A stretch of 64,000 bases of DNA, taken from assembly GCA_963457665.1 (NCBI GenBank), contig OY735212.1, positions 6,538,237-6,602,236 of the forward strand, read 5' to 3'. Below, in pieces: positions 1-11,329 of this stretch. Made by a program: the position numbers and the translations under genes. The stretch is from Thysanoteuthis rhombus. Taxonomy: Eukaryota > Mollusca > Cephalopoda > Oegopsida > Thysanoteuthidae. The notes under the pieces are model-generated. The model ran no database searches, had not been told where the DNA came from, and worked only from the letters and a program-made list of their open reading frames with translations. Each line of letters opens with the position of its first letter. Position 1 is the stretch's first letter.

Positions 1-600
1 TAACGATGTCTGTATTCGATCATAATTGAAGTCACTGTTAGTAATACGGCATTGACATTCCGCTGAAGATTCGTGATAGAAAATTGCAGGGAAGCGTAAA
101 ATCTGAAAATACATGAAAAATAAGAAAACCAGAAAAAAAATGATATAATGCTTTTAGCACTGCTTTTCTAATTAGGTGACTTTTCAACTTAGAAACGTAG
201 ATAATTCAACCCATCGTGTTCGAACTGAATAGGACAACACCCTCCCAACTCAACACACCAAACGTCTACCAGGTTTCATATGTTCTAAACGTCAAGACCT
301 CCAAGTAATTGCTCAAGAGGAAGATGGCTACCGTTACAAGATGAGGAACTATTATGGGTTATTTGTTGTCCTCACCAGATATTGTTTGTTTTTCTCACAA
401 TAATAAGGTAAAGCAATTTCCTGTCTTTACCGTGGGCTTTTCCTTCTGCCCCAGGCAAATATGATTCTCTTCATTCATTGTGCACATTTTTTTTTAACGT
501 CAATCGACCTGCCACCAGTATCTTGGTACCTTATTTCCTGCAGATCGCAATGTTACATATAATCTTTGGAATGTACATTGCAAAATGAAATGTCCAGCAG
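1..600. other. Unassigned AT-rich sequence
   Basis: I see no coding potential, RNA gene or repeat family in this stretch. It has short homopolymer runs only, such as a T run near 488-495. Confidence 0.5.
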
Positions 601-639
601 TTGTCAGGCGTTATTGCAGCACAACATTCATATTGCCAT

Positions 640-884
640 TTCTCTCTGATATCTCTGAGCGACTACTATTTCTCTCTGATATCTCTGAGCGACTACTATT
701 TCTCTCTGATATCTCTGAGCGACTACTATTTCTCTCTGATATCTCTGAGCGACTACTATTTCTCTCTGATATCTCTGAGCGACTACTATTTCTCTCTGAT
801 ATCTCTGAGCGACTACTATTTCTCTCTGATATCTCTGAGCGACTACTATTTCTCTCTGATATCTCTGAGCGACTACTATTTCTC
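640..884. repeat. 30-bp minisatellite, 8 copies
   Basis: A 30-base unit, beginning TCTCTCTGATATCTCTGAGC and followed by GACTACTATT, repeats about eight times with essentially no differences between copies. Because 30 is a multiple of three and the unit has no stop in two plus frames, both frames stay open for just over 100 codons. I read those frames as artefacts. The near identity of copies points to a recent expansion. Confidence 0.95.
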
Positions 885-931
885 CTTTTGCATATCAGTT
901 ACGGCTAAATAAAGTCCGACACACCAGCTTT

Positions 932-1016
932 CGAACGAATACTGAAGTTAGGCGACACTGAGCCTAGTTAGTACCAGATGAGGGTCCAACTGCGAATATC
1001 AGGTGCTGTAATCAGC
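932..1016 (+). repeat. 5S rRNA-derived relic (copy 1)
   Basis: The stretch aligns to the 3' two thirds of animal 5S rRNA. It has a box-A-like ACTGAAGTTAGGC, then GCCTAGTTAGTACCAGATG, then AATATCAGGTGCTGTAATC, in the order and spacing of the 5S internal promoter (box A, intermediate element, box C). Many substitutions and the missing 5' third rule out a working 5S gene. It is most likely the head of a 5S-derived SINE or a processed pseudogene. No recognised body follows it. Confidence 0.65.
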
Positions 1017-2100
1017 TGGGGAGGTATCCCCAGTTAGTGACCACAAAATGTATTGAACACTTTCTTTTGGAAGTCTTCAGTTTGGCCAAGAGGGGGAAAG
1101 TGGGAATAGGGCACAACACTCCCTTTACACTAAGCGCTCAGGGATTGCAGCTGAAAAGTATATCCACTACAGGTCAAATTTGGCCAAAGACGGCCTCAGA
1201 TCTGGTATCGGGAAATAATTTCAGTATCAGGTCTGAACTAAAGCTTTGGGTTGACACAGATTGCTCTACTGGATCTTAATACCATTCTTCGAGAAATGGA
1301 AAGGATAAGAAATATATCCTAATATGGATTTGTTACTGGGTGCGAAATGAAACACCTGACGGTGATCTGTGGATTCACCAGTGTGAAAACTATTTCAACA
1401 GAAGAGATGCAATAGAAATATTTTGGATGAAATGAATGGGTGGACAAGGAAAATATGAAATGTTAAGATTGTGCTTTTGTTATGTCGGTCGATATCAGTT
1501 CGAAACACATTGATTACTTAAAAACCCAAACAACCGAATTCCCTCTGGTAGAAATTGTCAACTTGGCTCTTTTAGGTCAATCACTAAATGCTTTGTTTCT
1601 TTTGTGTTTGTGAAAACTGCAAATTGAATATTTACGTTGCCAAGATAGCCTACAGGGCAGTGCCTGGATGATAAGGCTTGTAAAACTTATGAGTACAGTA
1701 TTGAAAAATTAAAAATGATTAAGAAAGATATGGGTTTTAATGGAATTCATGGAACGGTGGATTTCCTAATCCTAGGGGATGTTTTATACTATTCTAAAGA
1801 GTGTGGGAATGAGCTTTGGGTGTTTGTTTGAATTGTCATGGTCCCGACTGCCCTATTCTTCATAATGGAATTGACCGGATAAGATAACAGTTGAGCAAGC
1901 AATGAAGGCGAAGTAATCAATTTCCCACGTAACTGAGGAAATTTCGCGTGGCACACGTGGTACGTAGCCGACACCAGTGTGTTCTAGAAAAACAAAAACC
2001 AAACTCTTGAAGAAAAATGAGTAGAATTGCATTGCAATCTTACATTCACTGATTTTTTGACAATTTTCTTCCTACTGTATCGCTAGTATGAATCTTTGGT
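1017..2100. other. Unassigned sequence
   Basis: No gene or known family was recognised. A short stretch near 1116-1135 (ACTCCCTTTACACTAAG) is nearly shared with 35857-35876, which may mark two eroded copies of one repeat. Confidence 0.4.
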
Positions 2101-2180
2101 ACGGGGTTTAGGGGATGATGCTGGAAATTTTGATCGGGGGGGGGGGAGTCGTTTGAAAAGGGTTGAGAACTACCGACCTT
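2095..2180 (-). mobile_element. Possible hAT-type transposon end
   Basis: On the minus strand the segment begins CGGTAGTTCTCAACCCTTTT, which resembles the CAGTGGTTCTCAACC-type terminal inverted repeat common at hAT-superfamily and related non-autonomous ends. Inside lies an 11-base C run (a G run at 2136-2146 on the plus strand). No second end or 8-bp target duplication was identified, so this is a weak call. Confidence 0.3.
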
Positions 2181-2524
2181 CAACCAGTTTACATGCAGTT
2201 ATAGAGCACAGTAATAACATCTTTCTGTGCCATGCTATCATCAAAGATCGTCATTAGTATCTCTTCAGCGTCTGTCGTTGAAGATGGATCCGCCAAACCT
2301 GTCGGTCATGGGAGCCGTAGCGCAAATATTTCCCGACAGAGATGATATCTCACCAATATTTCCTGGCAGAAAAATGGTTTCTGATTTTAAGCAAAAAGAC
2401 TTCAATCAAAGAATCATTACCAAATCAATTATATCAACTAATTGTAGGGTCTGTATAAAATGGCTTTTACGTTAATACAAGTTACATTATACCGACTTTT
2501 GTTTAGAAATTCTAATGTTTTCCC

Positions 2525-2698
2525 ATCTTTGGTGTTGACACAACGTTTCGGCCTATTCATCAAACGACCCCTTTCGGGTGTAATGTGTAATATTTGTAAA
2601 GAAATTTTCCCTTTTATAGGTCTATTATCCCGCAGATATTATATATTACACCGTGGCCATAGAATTAAACAGTCCAAACGTTGTCAACACCAAAGCCT
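2525..2698. repeat. Inverted pair carrying GAAACGTTGT motif
   Basis: The minus strand at 2527-2562 reads GTTTGATGAATAGGCCGAAA followed by CGTTGTGTCAACACCAAAG. A facing plus-strand copy of its second half, AAACGTTGTCAACACCAAAG, lies at 2676-2695. The minus-strand sequence resembles the CTGACGAAGG...GGCCGAAACGTTGT segment of the SINE at 36.6-37.1 kb, so this is probably an eroded relative. An open frame spanning 2460-2738 has no recognisable domain. Confidence 0.45.
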
Positions 2699-2739
2699 AG
2701 TAGAGATTACGTTGACCAAACAGAAGTTTTTGCGTTAAT

Positions 2740-3660
2740 TTCTCTTCTCAGACTTATAGAGAATACTTTTCATAATTCTAACCAGGATGAGAAAGATATT
2801 GTGGGGATATGAATCATTGCGTATATAGGTATAGACAAGACACATTGAAAAGAAAAAGAATTTGAGATATCACATGCAGATATCACTCAATGAGCACAAT
2901 TATCTCGTATATAAATCTCAAAATCGTTAAACTATTTTCAACTCGGTTACTTGGATCCAATCAAATTATTTTTCTGAAATTGCAAGAGTCAAGGCGAATA
3001 AGCGATAATCATAAATCAACTAAAAAAATCTGAATTTATTATATCCTTTGTCTAAATAGACATATGGTGTTGAAAATTAATTGGCCCAACTTCCTCTTGA
3101 AAATCATGGATCCGTCCCCGAAGATTATGAGACAACATCCATATCGACAGTTATTAGAAAGGACTATCAAACCTTTTGACTGATTTTCCTATGCTCGGCT
3201 ACAAAGCTAAACCATTATTTGCTTTCGTGTACTAATGATGTTGTTTTGAAAATTACAAAAAAAAAAAAAAATACCATTAAAATATTGATGACAATGTTGT
3301 CAGACAGTAGCCAGGGGTGTTGTATTTGATTTCTGATCGATATCCCTAATAATAACGTTCTGCAGCATTTCTGTAAGCAAGAATGTCTAGAGAATATATC
3401 GGAAAGAAATAATTTCCAACTTTTTAATTGGACCGGATACAGTTTCTAAGTTATCATTAATATTACCAAACTTTATAATGCATAAAATTGTATGAAAAAT
3501 AGAACTATATGGTATTCGAATGTACAATATTTTTTTTTTTTTTTTTTTACTCCAACTATGTGGGTTTATATGTATTTTCTGTATGTCTGTGTATGCATAT
3601 TTGAATGAAAAATATTGAGATAGGATGTGAATTTTTAGTGATAAGTATCTTTAAAAATAA
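2740..3660. other. Unassigned AT-rich sequence
   Basis: Nothing recognisable beyond homopolymer tracts: an A run near 3257-3271 and a T run at about 3531-3549. These could be old poly(A) tails, but no retroelement body was seen beside them. Confidence 0.4.
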
Positions 3661-3669
3661 TCGTAAGTG

Positions 3670-5060
3670 CGTGTATATATACACATATATATATGTATGT
3701 GTGTGTGTGCATCTGTATTAATGTAAATATATGTATGTGTGTGTGTGCATCTGTATTAATGTAAATATACATATGTGTGTGTGTGTGTGTGTGTGCATCT
3801 GTATTAATGTAAATATACATGTGTGTGTGTGCATCTGTATTAATGTAAATATACATATGTGTGTGTGTGCATCTGTATTTATGTATATATACATATATGT
3901 ATGTGTGTGTGCATCTGTATTTATGTATATATATATGTGTGTATGCATCTGTATTAATGTAAATATACATGTGTGTGTGTGTGCATCTGTATTAATGTAA
4001 ATATACATTTGTGTGTGTGTGCATCTGTATTAATGTAAATATACATATGTGTGTGTGTGCATCTGTATTTATGTATATATACATATATGTATGTGTGTGT
4101 GCATCTGTATTTATGTATATATATATGTGTGTATGCATCTGTATTTATGTATATATACATATTTGTGTGTGCATCTGTATTATGTATATATACATATATA
4201 TGTGTGTGCATCTGTATTTATGTATATATACATATATGTGTGTGTGTGCATCTGTATTTATGTATATATACATATACATATGTGTGTGTGCAACTGTATT
4301 TATGTATACATATACATATGTGTGTGTGCAACTGTATTTATGTATACATATACATATGTGTGTGTGCATCTGTATTTATGTATACATACATATACATAAA
4401 TGTGTGTGCATCTGTATTTATGTATGTATACATATATGTGTGTGTGCATCTGTATTTATGTATGTATACATATATGTGTGTGTGCATCTGTATTTATGCT
4501 TATATACTTGTATGTGTGTGCGCATCTGTATTTATGTATATATACTTGTGTGTGTGTGCATCTGTATTTATGTATATATACATGTGTGTGTGCATCTGTA
4601 TTTATGTATATATACATGTGTGTGTGTGCATCTGTATTTATGTATATATACGTGTGTGTGTGCATCTGTATTTATGTATATATACATGTGTGTGTGTGCA
4701 TCTGTATTTATGTATATATACATGTGTGTGTGTGCATCTGTATTTATGTATATATACATGTGTGTGTGTTTGTGCATCTGTATTTATGTATATATACGTG
4801 TGTGTGTGTGTGCATCTGTATTTATGTATATATACATGTTTGTGTGTGTGCATCTGTATTTATGTATATATACATGTGTGTGTGTGTGCATCTGTATTTA
4901 TGTATATATACATGTGTGTGTGTGCATCTGTATTTATGTATATATACGTGTGTGTGTGCATCTGTATTTATGTATATATACATGTGTGTGTGTGCATCTG
5001 TATTTATGTATGTATACATGTGTGTGTGTGCATCTGTATTTATGTATGTATATATGTGTG
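3670..5060. repeat. GT/TA-rich minisatellite, about 37-bp unit
   Basis: A unit of roughly 34-42 bases repeats across about 1.4 kb. It combines a (GT)n run, GCATCTGTATTTATGTA and a (TA)n run ending in ACATG or ACGTG. Unit length varies because the GT and TA runs change length. Early copies read GCATCTGTATTAATGTAAAT and later ones GCATCTGTATTTATGTATAT, so two variant blocks can be told apart. Several overlapping frames are open on both strands, encoding Cys/Val/Ile/Tyr or His/Thr/Tyr runs. These are artefacts of a stop-poor repeat. Confidence 0.95.
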
Positions 5061-5240
5061 TATTTATGAATGTATGCACGTATGCATGTGTGTATTTATG
5101 AATGTATGCACGTATGTATGTGTGTATTTATGAATGTATCCACATATGTATGTGTGTATTTATGAATGTATCCACATATGTATGTGTGTATTTATGAATG
5201 TATCCACATATGCATGTGTGTATTTATGCATGTATTTACA
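5055..5240. repeat. 32-bp minisatellite block
   Basis: Directly after the previous array the unit changes to about 32 bases, built from GTGTGTATTTATGAATGTAT followed by CCACATATGTAT or GCACGTATGTAT. There are roughly five copies. It shares the GTGTGTATTTATG core with its neighbour, so it probably arose from the same array and then expanded separately. Confidence 0.85.
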
Positions 5241-5310
5241 TACGTATGCATGCATTCGTGCGTGTGTTATGTGTATGCATTTGTGTGTTCGTCCGTTTCC
5301 ATGCGTGTGT

Positions 5311-5312
<2 letters not shown>

Positions 5313-5370
<58 letters not shown>
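5313..5370. repeat. (TA)n(GT)n compound microsatellite
   Basis: About 44 bases of uninterrupted TA are followed by a GT run. It closes the tandem-repeat region that starts near 3.67 kb. Confidence 0.95.
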
Positions 5371-5659
5371 TCTTGTATTTGGGTGTGAGGTATATTTGTT
5401 AGTATAATCTATATTTGTGTAATTGTGTAACGTGTTCTCCTATTGGTAATGATTGCTTTTATTCTTGTCTTGATTCTTAATATGCAAGTTCATGAATTAG
5501 ATGTTTCATTGATCATTTTTACTTATCGTAGTTTCATGGGATGAAGGGAGACTCACACATATATGGCAGGTGTGCACCCATGTATACATTTATATGTACA
5601 CATAGAAATAAATATATGCATATATGATCCGACGGAATGGTCGTTAATTGCTTTATATT

Positions 5660-5795
5660 GAGTAGATACTTATTTGACAAGGCAAATGTATCACTCACCC
5701 TAGACAACGTAAATTGAATAAACAATCAAAATGGTACCGCAACATGAATCGAACTTGCTACCAATAGGGTAGCTGCTATTACCATATAGCTAAAT
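5660..5795 (-). repeat. tRNA-like SINE, minus copy
   Basis: Read on the minus strand, a tRNA-like head with a B-box-like AGTTCGATTCA is followed by ATTGTTTATTCAATTTACGT and TGTCTAGGGTGAGTGATACA. The same tail follows a B-box-like element in the plus copy 70 bases to the right. A-box similarity is poor, and I cannot name the source tRNA. It is degenerate and almost certainly inactive. Confidence 0.6.
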
Positions 5796-5859
5796 AGAAC
5801 GACAAGGAATGAGATGAGGATTCGTATTGAAAGCAGTTATTTGGGCCTTTGTATCACCA

Positions 5860-6010
5860 CCGGATGTTTACCTCAATTGTAAGAGCATTGCTACGTCGAA
5901 GCAGCTACCTTTCCCTGGCAGGTTCAATCTCTGCAGCAGTCCCATTTCTTTTAATTGTTTATTCTATTTATGTTGTCTAGGGTAAGGGATACTTCAACTG
6001 TTTGATGACG
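5860..6010 (+). repeat. tRNA-like SINE, plus copy
   Basis: GGTTCAATCTC resembles a B box. It is followed by ATTGTTTATTCTATTTATGT and TGTCTAGGGTAAGGGATACT, matching the minus copy at 5660-5795. The two copies face each other head to head around a roughly 65-base gap. Divergence between them suggests two old insertions, not one recent inverted duplication. Confidence 0.6.
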
Positions 6011-6029
6011 AAGATCATTCCAAATAAGG

Positions 6030-6032
<3 letters not shown>

Positions 6033-6081
<49 letters not shown>
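6033..6081. repeat. (TA)n microsatellite
   Basis: Uninterrupted TA dinucleotides just downstream of the plus SINE copy. This may be an expanded SINE tail. Confidence 0.95.
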
Positions 6082-6084
<3 letters not shown>

Positions 6085-6434
6085 TAATGTGTGTATTTAT
6101 CTTTGCATTTGTGCACATTTAATTCAAAGGGAAATATTAGCTGTATAGATATTTGAGTATATATATTTATAAAATGAATTTGTGTACATGATTATACCTA
6201 CTTCTTCCACCTCTCTCTCCGTCATGTGTATGAGAGAGCACTCATAAGTTTAGTAGAAAAAAACATGACTTGTGATTTATGGTAGATTTGTTTTTCAAGA
6301 GTGGTGAACGTTATGAAAATCATTCGCCATTCTTGAAAAATGGATTTACTATGGATCCTGTATTTCTAATCTTATGTTGATATTCCTCTGTTTTTTAATG
6401 GAGGACTTTTTAAAATTATTTTCAAATAATGTGA

Positions 6435-6438
<4 letters not shown>

Positions 6439-6496
<58 letters not shown>
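6439..6496. repeat. (TA)n microsatellite
   Basis: About 56 bases of near-perfect TA repeat with no recognised flanking element. Confidence 0.95.
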
Positions 6497-6502
<6 letters not shown>

Positions 6503-6799
6503 TTAATAAGACAGTTTACCAATAACAGATTTCAAGGCAAGTGAACAAAATCAAAACAAAATAGTTTAGAATGTTATATAATTAACCCCATGATTGGCTA
6601 TATTTTTTTTCTCAAAGATTTATTTGTCTAAGGAGATAACAATAGAATACTTATGAAATGGTAATCTTTCCTTTATTTATTCATATATTCATTCGTTTAT
6701 AAATTCTCAAAGGCTTCTCTATATCCTGTTGATTTTAGTTGGCAGGAAAATGTAGGGCGACATGGCGTTTTTGATATCTTATCATCGTCAGTCTCTTAG

Positions 6800-7600
6800 T
6801 GTTTGTCGTTGGACACATACATAAGATTCACCAGGTCTCTCTATCAAGGGCGTAGCGCAGACAGTACTTTCTAAATTTGTCTAGTTCGTCACGCGATCTG
6901 TCGGTCACTGTTTCACATATGATCTCTGGGAATCCACGTTGTGAGTCGTGATGTCCAGCATTTGATATTCTTGCTATATAATCAGCCCATCGGCATTTGA
7001 GTTTTCTAATGGATTCTATATCTCCCTAATGTACTGTGCTGTCTTTCTACGTGATGTTGAGCGTGGTTCTTTTTTGCGCACGTTACATGGTTCTCAGTTT
7101 TAGGGTTAAGTATTTGGTCAAGTCTCTTGTTTCTGCCTCAAAGGCGAATATCGGGAGGATGTATCGGTTGAGTACCCTTTTTAAGACCAGCAGCATTTCT
7201 TTTTTTTTTTTTTTTTTGAAGGTTGAACTTGCCCCACAGCTTGTCGAATGAATTGATTCTTCACTTGATTTCTCCGTCATGGAGATCCGTTGTCCTAGAT
7301 TGTTCTTGTGGTCAACTTTTTTCAGCTCTGCGTGTTCGATTTTGATTTTTGCTTTATCGTCCATAACATTTGTTTTCCTCAAGTTTCTTCCTTCACTACG
7401 CCTAGCATCATTTTGAGATCATGAAGGTTCCCAGCAGGAACGACAATGTCATCAGCAATCTGAGGTTACTTGCACATTCTCTGTCCATTTTGATTCCTTT
7501 ACTTTTCCAGTCTTGGTTTTGTGAGGAGTTTGGGTGAGCTAGTATCACTTTATCTTATTTTTTTCGAACTGAAGATGCCCAGTTTTTATTTAGCCTAAGT
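6800..7600 (-). pseudogene. RTE-type LINE fragment, reverse transcriptase C-terminal half
   Basis: On the minus strand I read, in order, SNLR with an ADDIV-like catalytic motif (ADD codons at 7448-7456, one base missing just before them), then a segment ending LGQRISM, then NRYILPIFAFEAETRDLTKY, then TLKLRTM. The 3' part keeps the usual C-terminal block (HHDSQRGFPEIIC-like, DELDKFRKYC). This is the expected order for the RTE clade reverse transcriptase C-terminus. It carries frameshifts, stops and an A run near 7200-7217, so it is a dead 5'-truncated copy. Confidence 0.8.
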
Positions 7601-7604
7601 ACCA

Positions 7605-8860
7605 CAAAAATTGTTCTTGATACGTTTGAAATATCTTTTTTGTACGGATGTATAATAATGTTCTGGAGCACGATACACTGCAAATGTGTCGTATTAAACA
7701 TAGAGCTACTAGAGATACCTGCCCCAAAACCTTTTGGGGGTACCAGGAAGAATCTAGGACCATTTTATCATTACAGTAATCGGCTTAGCCATATATGAAA
7801 CTTCTTACAAATCTGTGCACACACACACACATATATATATGTATATATATATATATATGTATATATATCCTTATTCAATTTAACATGTTCCGTTAGTCCG
7901 AGTTAACTTCTTCTGAAAACATTAACTTTGGCTTTCTGAATTGTTTCTTCGACCTAATACTCACGGATGAGTCATTGAATTATCATCCATATCCAAGACA
8001 CAAATCATATATATATAGGCCCCCAGTTGAACTGTACCTCAGGACCCTATTAAGATCAATCCAGCCTACGTTAGAACATAATCTCAGACCTCTCAACTGC
8101 TCGTCATCATTATTAATCCCTTAACGCAGAAGGGTAGCAAAATACACAGAATAAAATGAATAAGTTATAGGATAAGCACAAATCACGTTTGTCTTTTTGT
8201 TAGTAAAGTTTTCTTCTGGGTGAAACTCCGCTCCATAATTCTTTAGCCCACGCATCTCCCTTATTGACCGGTCCGTTAAGCTTTAGATGCTATTACTGTT
8301 TTTTCACAGCGAACTGGGAATAAAAAGAAGCAAATAATTGATTTTCTATGTAACAAGAATCAAGTGCTTTGGGTTCACTGAGTGTCTGCAGTAAGTTTTT
8401 GAAAAAAATGTTCCCATTATCGTAATGGCGGCTGTCTGGTTAACAGTTAAGGAGATTTAGTCTTGTTGATCTGTGGTTATTATTAGATTTGATCTCGTCC
8501 TCAGGAATATAATGTCAACAAGATTATGAATGATAAGGGATAAACGTTGGCTAAAGAAAGAGTGTTATAAAGAAAATCGTGAAGGATAAAAAAAGTAACG
8601 ATGAATATAATGAGAACAAGAACGGCCTGTTCGAAAATAGCATTGTTCACACACTCTGGTATATTTCAGGCATTGTTGACAAATTACAGAATTTCATTGT
8701 TTGGATTTCCAATATTTCATCCAAAACGCAAATGCATTTCTATATTAAAAATATTCAGAATGCATTTTATATTCAAAAAGTCCGATTCTGCGAGTAACAC
8801 GTGAATTATTCCTGACCACTGACAATCCTTCTCTTCCCGATTTTCAATGCATTTCTATAG
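7605..8860. other. Unassigned sequence with a CA/TA microsatellite
   Basis: A (CA)n(TA)n tract lies near 7817-7868. The rest shows no recognisable gene or family; small open frames near 8579-8804 have no domain similarity I can see. Confidence 0.4.
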
Positions 8861-8879
8861 TTGGATACACAGGTTTTCG

Positions 8880-8952
8880 TAAGATTACCGAAGTTAAATG
8901 ACGTTGTACCCAGATGGGTGACTATCTGGGAATACCAGGTGTTGTAAGCGGT
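8880..8952 (+). repeat. 5S rRNA-derived relic (copy 2)
   Basis: ATTACCGAAGTTAAATGACG is followed by GTACCCAGATGGGTGACTAT and CTGGGAATACCAGGTGTTGT. The last two match the 3' half of animal 5S rRNA closely, including the box C region. Several bases between box A and the intermediate element are lost. It lies about 240 bases upstream of an RTE 3' end in the same orientation. Confidence 0.75.
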
Positions 8953-9189
8953 GAGTGCATTGTTCTGCGGGCGTCTCAGCCGTCGATTAACAGAACGAAT
9001 TGTCAAGCTAGGACCAGACTGCGCACACAGTCCTTCCTCGCGTACACACTGCTCCATGGAGGTTACATGATAGTGTGCTCTCCTAGGAGCCGCCAATACT
9101 TGTATGCGGCTGTGATCAGAGTCAAAATCATTAGAAATGCATTTGAAATCTGGAACCAAATCAAAAGAAAACTAACTTGCATAAGTGTG

Positions 9190-9480
9190 AATCATGCTCA
9201 ACGTCACATAGAGAGATCGCAAGAAGACGGCACAGAAACTTAGAGGAAAAGCAGGAATTCGAAATATCATACAAACCATTAGAAAACTTATATGGCAATA
9301 GACTGGTCATGTCGCAAGAATGACAGATACCTGCTGGAAATCACGACTCAACGTGGATCTCCAGAGATCATATGCGAAACAGACGCCCACAGAAAAGGGG
9401 CGTGACGAGCTAGACAAATTCAGGAAATACTGGCTATCAGGCTGCTGCTGATTTCTGTCCCCAATCAATCTTAACCTCAA
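9190..9480 (+). pseudogene. RTE-type LINE 3' end
   Basis: Translation gives GIRNIIQTIRKLIWQ, a stop, TGHVARMTDTCWKSRLN and then GRDELDKFRKYWL. This is the hallmark C-terminus of RTE-type reverse transcriptases (usually xKWxWAGHVARMxDxRW...RWRDELDKF). Only the last 90 or so codons remain, with an internal stop and a frame change after WKSRLN. Truncation at the 5' end is typical of target-primed reverse transcription. Confidence 0.8.
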
Positions 9481-9559
9481 CTTGTCACATGTACGGCTAA
9501 TGGTTCCATCTCTATTTCTGTAAAGTCTGCATTCACTATTATGCTGTGTCTTATCTATC

Positions 9560-10970
9560 ATGGCCTTTTATATGATTGTTCTGAACCATCATTATAAATG
9601 ATTCAGTTTCTCTCTCTAGAGATCCTTTTTCGAACCATGTTGTCTTATCTGTGATGCTGCCTATTCGTTTCCTCTAAATATCGTTGTTTAGTTAACTTTT
9701 TTGGCTTTTCATTTGTTCTGCACTTGCTTTTTATTATAGCGATTCTTTGCTTTTTAGATGCGCTAGTATCTCTAACAGCAATATCTGTCTCTGACGGATC
9801 GACATTGCAAGCGCTTCACACCATCTCCACGGAACATTCTCCTGATCTTTCAATGAATCTGATGTCGCTCAAGTGGCTCTTTATCATTACGTCATCAGTG
9901 CATGGAATTCTGTTTTACTCCGTCAGAATACAGAAATGCGTCAATTGTATGAAAACAGTTCCATTTTACTACGATAGTAGCGTCAAATGAAAGTGCTTTC
10001 AGAGGAAATGGCTTTAAAATGTAAGAGCTTTGAAGGGAATGAGAACGATCTTGTTTATCTCACCAAAGGAACTGCCCAGGTATTTGTCAACTTGAAGTTC
10101 CTGCAGCTTGGTATTGTTTATCATATTATCCTTGTTTTTGTAAAGTATTATTTGCCGACCTTATCGTTAATCTCATTCTGCCTAAAGTGAATCCTATGGC
10201 GGAATTTCTAGGTAAGTGTAATTAAAAACTGTCACCATAGGTTTCTTCAGTTTTCAAATGTGTCTGTCATTGCAATTCACGGTTGTATAAGTTTTTTGGA
10301 AGTTGTATCTCGAGAGCCTATCTCACTTTTCTCTCTTTGTAATTCAGTTGTATTCATTTTGATAAATGAATTAATCTATTGAATCAATGTTTCTCTACCA
10401 TAAATTGAAATTGGCAGGTTGCTCTCTTAATTACTGAGCCAAACTGACGAGACTTGCATATCTTTAAAGTCTCACAGATACGCCAGAGATTATTTCATTT
10501 TAGTATATGAATACATTTATACAAATATATTTATTTTGAATTTATTATATACACAGTATGAAAGATGCTGTAATCATCTTCGGTCGTAGTGCCTCGGCCA
10601 GGCTTGTTGTTTTCCATCTTTCACCCTTACAAAGTTCTGAAATAAGTTTTCAAAGCGAATACAATGGATATTCTTTGACTGAATTGCCAGCCCCCACCCA
10701 CCAAAAAAAGATATTTCCCCGTATCTGAAATCAAAGATGTATTTTAGGTTAATTTGTGATGTATAGCTTCTACCAATTGACTCTGATAGAATATTTGATT
10801 GTGCTCTTTGAGCCGAGCGATCTAACAACATAATCTACTGCTTTGCGTAAGAGATTGTTAGCCATTGCAAAAAGGAACCCAGAATGGATGGCAAAAGGCC
10901 AAACCACTCTGACATAAAACTCCCCCAAACTATTTGCAAACAATTTCAGACCTATGACATGCCTGCTTCG
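9560..10970. other. Unassigned sequence with weak open frames
   Basis: Two consecutive plus-strand frames (9724-9990, 9987-10190) are open and leucine/isoleucine-rich but match no family I know, and no splice signals stand out. At 10229-10258, CTGTCACCATAGGTTTCTTC plus AGTTTTCAA matches the outer end of the R1 repeat, so a short R1 remnant is likely there. Confidence 0.35.
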
Positions 10971-11055
10971 AACATTTTTTTAAACTAATTTAAAAACCTT
11001 GACCTATACTACAGGCATATTCCTGGCTATATTTTTTCACATATCCACAAGCTGT

Positions 11056-11325
11056 AAGTTTGTGTATGAGGGCGGCTTGACCCCGAGAATAAGATATAAT
11101 TAGTGCATATGACCTCTAATGGACAATTCAAAGTTAGAGCAATGTGGACATTTTCAAAAAATATCATTTTGGCATTTTGATAGAGATGAATATAAATTTA
11201 TATACAAGGGTAACTTGACCGCATTATGAACATAAAATGTGGTAATGACTAGTAGAGGTCAATTAAAGGTTAGTCTATTTTGGCAACCTAAAATAATCAA
11301 TTTTGGCTTTTTTTGACTCACCTGA
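11056..11325. repeat. Diverged ~138-bp tandem duplication
   Basis: Two successive segments (about 11056-11185 and 11194-11322) share an ordered series: AAGTTTGTGTATGAGG versus AAATTTATATACAAGG, GGCTTGACC versus AACTTGACC, GACCTCTAATGGACAATTC versus GAGGTCAATTAAAGG, and ATCATTTTGGC versus ATCAATTTTGGC. Divergence is high, so the duplication is old. No coding potential. Confidence 0.6.
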
Positions 11326-11329
11326 AGGA

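Noticed and set aside
585-912. Two overlapping frames of over 100 codons
   Set aside because: They are translations of the 30-base minisatellite.
3635-5407. Many long open frames encoding Cys/Val/Tyr or His/Thr/Tyr repeats
   Set aside because: They lie wholly within GT/TA minisatellites, occur on both strands and in several frames at once, and have no non-repeat domain.
9724-10190. Two adjacent hydrophobic frames as a membrane protein gene
   Set aside because: Frames are short, have no recognisable family or splice signals, and sit in a region with repeat remnants.
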